DNA of 64,000 nucleotides. It comes from Pseudomonas sp. NC02. Its GTDB lineage: Bacteria > Pseudomonadota > Gammaproteobacteria > Pseudomonadales > Pseudomonadaceae. How positions within the stretch are numbered: the stretch's first letter is position 1; each line of letters opens with the position of its first letter. The notes below the pieces were generated by a model. The model had not been told where the DNA came from. It saw nothing but the letters and a program-made list of their open reading frames with translations, and did not search any database. The stretch lies in contig NZ_CP025624.1 of the NCBI RefSeq assembly GCF_002874965.1, forward strand, positions 4,278,001-4,342,000, read 5' to 3'. Positions 59,980 through 64,000 of the stretch are shown here, one piece after another. Made by a program: the position numbers and the translations under genes.

Positions 59980-60477
59980 ATGAATAGCACGCTTATCCAG
60001 ACAGACCGTTTCACCTTGAGTGAAACCGAGCGCTCGGCCATCGAGCACGAGCTGCATCACTACGAAGACCCGCGCGCGGCGTCGATCGAAGCCTTGAAGA
60101 TCGTCCAGAAGGAACGTGGCTGGGTGCCGGACGGCGCCCTCTACGCCATCGGCGAGATCCTCGGCATCCCCGCCAGCGACGTTGAAGGCGTGGCGACGTT
60201 CTACAGCCAGATCTTCCGCCAGCCGGTCGGCCGCCACATCATTCGCGTGTGCGACAGCATGGTCTGCTACATCGGTGGCCACGAGTCCGTGGTCAGCGAG
60301 ATCCAGAGCAAGCTGGGCATCGGCCTGGGCCAAACCACTCCGGACGGGCGCTTCACGCTGCTGCCGGTGTGCTGCCTGGGCAACTGTGACAAGGCGCCGG
60401 CGTTGATGATCGACGACGACACATTCGGCGACGTGCAGCCTGCTGGCGTCACCCAATTGCTCGAGGGCTACCCATGA
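59980..60477 (+). CDS. nuoE: NADH-quinone oxidoreductase subunit E
   Basis: A 165-residue thioredoxin-fold subunit with the four ligands of the 2Fe-2S cluster N1a: [10 protein letters not shown] and, later, [10 protein letters not shown]. It lies two bases after nuoCD and overlaps nuoF by four bases (ATGA). It forms the NADH-dehydrogenase module with NuoF and NuoG. Confidence 0.96.
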   Translation: MNSTLIQTDRFTLSETERSAIEHELHHYEDPRAASIEALKIVQKERGWVPDGALYAIGEILGIPASDVEGVATFYSQIFRQPVGRHIIRVCDSMVCYIGGHESVVSEIQSKLGIGLGQTTPDGRFTLLPVCCLGNCDKAPALMIDDDTFGDVQPAGVTQLLEGYP

Positions 60478-61829
60478 CCCTGACTTCCTTCGGTCCTGCC
60501 AACCGCATCAAGCGGTCGGCCGAGACTCACCCGCTGACCTGGCGCCTGCGTGACGACGGCGAGCCTGTATGGCTTGACGAGTACCAGGCCAAGAACGGTT
60601 ACGCGGCCGCGCGCAAAGCCTTTGCCGACATGGCCCAGGACGACATCGTCCAGACCGTGAAGGACGCAGGCCTTAAGGGCCGCGGCGGTGCAGGCTTCCC
60701 CACGGGTGTCAAGTGGGGCCTGATGCCGAAAGACGAATCCATCAACATCCGCTACCTGCTGTGCAACGCGGATGAAATGGAGCCGAACACCTGGAAAGAC
60801 CGCATGCTGATGGAGCAACTGCCCCATCTGCTGATCGAAGGCATGCTGATCAGTGCCCGCGCGCTGAAAACCTACCGCGGCTACATCTTCCTGCGTGGCG
60901 AATACACCACCGCCGCCAAGCACCTGAACCGTGCCGTGGAAGAAGCCAAGGCCGCTGGCCTGCTGGGCAAGAACATCCTTGGTTCGGGTTTCGACTTCGA
61001 ACTGTTCGTGCACACCGGCGCAGGGCGTTATATCTGCGGTGAAGAAACCGCACTGATCAACTCCCTCGAAGGCCGCCGCGCCAACCCGCGTTCCAAGCCG
61101 CCCTTCCCTGCCGCCGTGGGCGTGTGGGGCAAGCCGACCTGCGTGAACAACGTTGAAACCCTGTGCAACGTGCCGGCAATCATCGGCGACGGCGTGGAGT
61201 GGTACAAATCGTTGGCCCGCGAAGGCAGCGAAGACATGGGCACCAAGCTCATGGGCTTCTCCGGCAAGGTCAAGAACCCGGGCCTGTGGGAACTGCCTTT
61301 CGGCGTGACCGCACGCGAGCTGTTCGAGGACTACGCCGGCGGCATGCGCGATGGCTACACCCTCAAGGCCTGGCAGCCAGGCGGCGCCGGTACCGGCTTC
61401 CTGTTGCCAGAACACCTGGACGCTCAAATGTACGCCGGCGGCATCGGCAAGGTGGGCACCCGTATGGGTACCGGCCTGGCCATGGCCGTGGACAACACCG
61501 TGAACATGGTGTCGTTGCTGCGCAACATGGAGCAATTCTTCTCCCGCGAATCCTGTGGCTTCTGCACCCCGTGCCGCGACGGTTTGCCATGGAGCGTCAA
61601 GCTGCTGATGGCCCTGGAAAACGGCGAAGGCCGCGAGGGCGACATCGAGACCCTGCTGGGTCTGGTCGGTTTCCTCGGCCCAGGCAAGACCTTCTGTGCT
61701 CACGCACCGGGCGCCGTGGAGCCATTGGGCAGCGCGATCAAATACTTCCGCTCGGAGTTCGAAGCCGGCATCGCGCCTACCAGCGCCGCCGTCCCGCCTC
61801 TGGCAAGGCCGATCGTAGTCGGCGCGTAA
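60474..61829 (+). CDS. nuoF: NADH-quinone oxidoreductase subunit F
   Basis: A 451-residue flavoprotein that binds FMN and NADH ([20 protein letters not shown]) and cluster N3 ([14 protein letters not shown] plus a later Cys in TFCAHAPG). It is where NADH enters complex I. The start overlaps the nuoE stop. The gap to nuoG (135 bases) is unusually large for this operon and contains a hairpin. Confidence 0.97.
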   Translation: MTLTSFGPANRIKRSAETHPLTWRLRDDGEPVWLDEYQAKNGYAAARKAFADMAQDDIVQTVKDAGLKGRGGAGFPTGVKWGLMPKDESINIRYLLCNADEMEPNTWKDRMLMEQLPHLLIEGMLISARALKTYRGYIFLRGEYTTAAKHLNRAVEEAKAAGLLGKNILGSGFDFELFVHTGAGRYICGEETALINSLEGRRANPRSKPPFPAAVGVWGKPTCVNNVETLCNVPAIIGDGVEWYKSLAREGSEDMGTKLMGFSGKVKNPGLWELPFGVTARELFEDYAGGMRDGYTLKAWQPGGAGTGFLLPEHLDAQMYAGGIGKVGTRMGTGLAMAVDNTVNMVSLLRNMEQFFSRESCGFCTPCRDGLPWSVKLLMALENGEGREGDIETLLGLVGFLGPGKTFCAHAPGAVEPLGSAIKYFRSEFEAGIAPTSAAVPPLARPIVVGA

Positions 61830-61840
61830 CGCTTAAAAAG

Positions 61841-61866
61841 GCGAAGGGTCCGTGCCCTTCGCTTTC
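61841..61866 (+). terminator. Terminator-like hairpin inside the nuo operon (nuoF-nuoG gap)
   Basis: GCGAAGGG (61841-61848) pairs with CCCTTCGC (61855-61862) around six bases, followed by TTTCTC. The stem is perfect but the T-run is short, so partial termination or 3'-end protection of the upstream mRNA is likely. Confidence 0.55.
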
Positions 61867-61964
61867 TCATGTGCTGACGCCTTCAAGGCTGTGTTGATGC
61901 ACATGAATAACAAGATTCCATTAGCCACGCCCGCTGACACCGGGCCAACGAAGAACTTTGAACC

Positions 61965-64000
61965 ATGGCCACTATCCACGTAGACGGCAAAGAGCTCGAA
62001 GTCGATGGGGCAGACAACCTGTTACAGGCGTGTCTGTCGCTAGGCCTCGACATTCCATATTTCTGCTGGCACCCCGCCCTTGGCAGCGTTGGCGCTTGCC
62101 GCCAGTGCGCGGTCAAGCAGTACACCGACGAGAACGACACCCGTGGTCGTATCGTCATGTCCTGCATGACCCCTGCCACCGACGGCAGCTGGATCTCCAT
62201 CGAAGACGAAGAAGCGAAAGTGTTTCGCGCCAGCGTCGTCGAATGGCTGATGACCAACCACCCGCACGACTGCCCTGTGTGTGAGGAAGGCGGCCACTGC
62301 CACCTGCAAGACATGACCGTGATGACCGGCCACAACGAGCGCCGGTATCGCTTCACCAAGCGTACTCACCAGAACCAGCAACTGGGCCCGTTCATCTCCC
62401 ACGAGATGAACCGCTGCATCGCTTGCTACCGCTGCGTGCGCTTCTATAAGGACTACGCCGGCGGTACCGACCTCGGTGTGTTTGGCGCCCACGACAACGT
62501 GTACTTCGGTCGCGTTGAAGACGGCACCCTCGAAAGTGAATTCTCCGGCAACCTCACCGAGGTCTGCCCGACCGGTGTGTTCACCGACAAGACTCACTCC
62601 GAGCGCTACAACCGCAAGTGGGACATGCAGTTCTCGCCGAGCATCTGCCATGGCTGCTCCAGCGGTTGCAACATCTCCCCGGGTGAGCGCTACGGCGAAC
62701 TGCGTCGGATCGAAAACCGCTTCAACGGTTCGGTCAACCAGTACTTCCTGTGCGACCGTGGCCGTTTCGGCTACGGCTACGTCAACCGCGAAGACCGCCC
62801 GCGTCAGCCACTGCTGGCCGACGGCGCCAAGCTGAGCCTCGACGAAGCACTGGATAAAGCCGCTGACCTGCTGCGCGGTCGCAACATCGTCGGTATCGGT
62901 TCGCCCCGCGCCAGCCTCGAAAGCAACTACGCGTTGCGCGAACTGGTGGGTGCCGAGCACTTCTACTCGGGTATCGAAGCCGGTGAACTGGAGCGCATCC
63001 GCCTCGTGCTGCAAGTCTTGAACGACAGCCCGCTGCCGGTTCCGAACATGCGCGACATCGAAGACCATGACGCGATCTTCGTCCTCGGTGAAGACCTGAC
63101 CCAGACCGCTGCCCGTGTCGCCCTGTCCCTGCGCCAGTCGGTAAAAGGCAAGGCCGAAGACATGGCCGACGCCATGCGCGTCCAGCCATGGCTCGACGCT
63201 GCGGTGAAAAACATCGGCCAGCACGCGCTGAACCCGCTGTTTATCGCCAGCCTGACCGCCACCAAGCTCGACGACATCGCAGAAGAATGCGTACACGCCG
63301 CGCCTGACGACCTGGCCCGCATCGGTTTCGCCGTGGCCCACGCCCTCGACGCCAGCGCGCCTGCCGTAGAAGGCCTGGACGCTGAAGCCGCTGAACTGGC
63401 CAAACGCATCGCCGACGCCCTGCTGGCCGCCAAGCGTCCATTGATCATCGCCGGCACCTCGCTGGGTTCCAAGGCGCTGATCGAAGCCGCGGCCAACATC
63501 GCCAAAGCCTTGAAGCTGCGCGAGAAGAACGGTTCCATCAGCCTGATCGTGCCAGAGGCCAACAGCCTCGGCCTGGCCATGCTCGGTGGCGAGTCCCTGG
63601 ACGCCGCCCTGCAAGCCGTGACCGACGGCAGCGCCGATGCGATCGTGGTACTGGAAAACGACCTGTACACCCGCACTGATTCGGCCAAGGTCGACGCAGC
63701 GCTGAACGCGGCCAAAGTGGTGATCGTTGCCGACCACCAGAAAACCGCCACCAGCGACCGTGCCCACCTGGTACTGCCCGCCGCCAGCTTTGCTGAAGGC
63801 GACGGTACCCTGGTCAGCCAGGAAGGCCGCGCCCAGCGCTTCTTCCAGGTGTTCGATCCGAAGTACATGGACGCCAGCATCCTGGTTCACGAAGGCTGGC
63901 GCTGGCTGCATGCCCTGCGCGCCACCCTGCTGAACCAGCCGATCGACTGGACCCAGCTCGACCACGTGACCGCTGCCGCCGCTGCCGCTGCACCGCAACT
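61965..64000 (+). CDS. nuoG: NADH-quinone oxidoreductase subunit G, cut by right window edge
   Basis: The first 678 codons are present from ATG 61965 ([20 protein letters not shown]) and the frame is open to the end. The ferredoxin-like N-terminus has cluster N1b ligands (C34, C45, C48), then a His-Cys cluster ([16 protein letters not shown]), a 4Fe-4S site ([11 protein letters not shown]) and the N7-type motif [13 protein letters not shown], found in E. coli-type NuoG. A molybdopterin-enzyme-like domain follows (from about 290). The ribosome site is weak. About 200 C-terminal residues are outside the window. Confidence 0.96.
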   Translation, partial: MATIHVDGKELEVDGADNLLQACLSLGLDIPYFCWHPALGSVGACRQCAVKQYTDENDTRGRIVMSCMTPATDGSWISIEDEEAKVFRASVVEWLMTNHPHDCPVCEEGGHCHLQDMTVMTGHNERRYRFTKRTHQNQQLGPFISHEMNRCIACYRCVRFYKDYAGGTDLGVFGAHDNVYFGRVEDGTLESEFSGNLTEVCPTGVFTDKTHSERYNRKWDMQFSPSICHGCSSGCNISPGERYGELRRIENRFNGSVNQYFLCDRGRFGYGYVNREDRPRQPLLADGAKLSLDEALDKAADLLRGRNIVGIGSPRASLESNYALRELVGAEHFYSGIEAGELERIRLVLQVLNDSPLPVPNMRDIEDHDAIFVLGEDLTQTAARVALSLRQSVKGKAEDMADAMRVQPWLDAAVKNIGQHALNPLFIASLTATKLDDIAEECVHAAPDDLARIGFAVAHALDASAPAVEGLDAEAAELAKRIADALLAAKRPLIIAGTSLGSKALIEAAANIAKALKLREKNGSISLIVPEANSLGLAMLGGESLDAALQAVTDGSADAIVVLENDLYTRTDSAKVDAALNAAKVVIVADHQKTATSDRAHLVLPAASFAEGDGTLVSQEGRAQRFFQVFDPKYMDASILVHEGWRWLHALRATLLNQPIDWTQLDHVTAAAAAAAPQ

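Noticed and set aside
61894..61980. Small frame MHMNNKIPLATPADTGP before nuoG
   Set aside because: Could be a leader peptide, but it overlaps the nuoG start out of frame and has no support beyond being open.

Overview
The window looks like a chromosomal segment of a Pseudomonas, most probably of the P. fluorescens group. The reasons are the high GC content, the gene order ftsK-aat-bpt-infA-clpA-clpS-cspD-icd/idh-nudJ-mnmA-hflD-purB-aceA-nuo (which I know from Pseudomonas genomes), and many REP doublets (REPINs) of the type typical of fluorescent pseudomonads. I see no prophage, insertion sequence, CRISPR array or rRNA operon.

The window has two parts. About 1-18.4 kb is an accessory metabolic region. 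It starts with a truncated Gfo/Idh/MocA oxidoreductase (minus strand), an HTH regulator, a short ThDP-fold protein that has lost its catalytic residues, and a complete polyamine-type ABC importer with a Tat-exported binding protein. After a repeat-rich gap comes a self-contained locus: a histidinol-dehydrogenase-like enzyme (minus) diverging from a ThuA-like protein, a full-length ThDP enzyme and a Cys-rich GMC flavoprotein (plus), then a LacI-type regulator co-oriented with one YbjJ-like MFS transporter and divergent from a second. Four copies of a GTTATwCGwATAAC palindrome lie in exactly the two divergent promoter regions of this locus. I read it as a LacI-family regulon for uptake and oxidation of an unidentified, probably polyol- or sugar-like, compound. 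This is the best candidate for an undescribed system here.

From 18.4 to 26.2 kb there are mixed genes: a putative lipoprotein, a fasciclin-domain protein, two small unknowns, an ArsR regulator with paired operators in front of itself and an MDR oxidoreductase, an OprD-type porin, an Hsp20 chaperone, an unusual GNAT-Rnk fusion protein and tRNA-Ser(UGA).

From 26.3 kb to the end the content is mostly core: YccA, the TusDCB-TusE sulfur relay with TrpD2/YbiB, glutathionyl-hydroquinone reductase, the minus-strand run ftsK-lolA-rarA-crcB-serS-cysG, the N-end-rule/Clp block (aat, bpt, infA, clpA, clpS, cspD), two divergent non-homologous isocitrate dehydrogenases (icd, idh), nudJ-mnmA-hflD, purB, the ribosomal oxygenase, a GNAT, a secretin-domain protein, isocitrate lyase and the first six nuo genes, with nuoG cut by the right edge. 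Intergenic gaps carry intrinsic terminators and REPINs. Two gaps carry long REPIN-centred palindromic elements.
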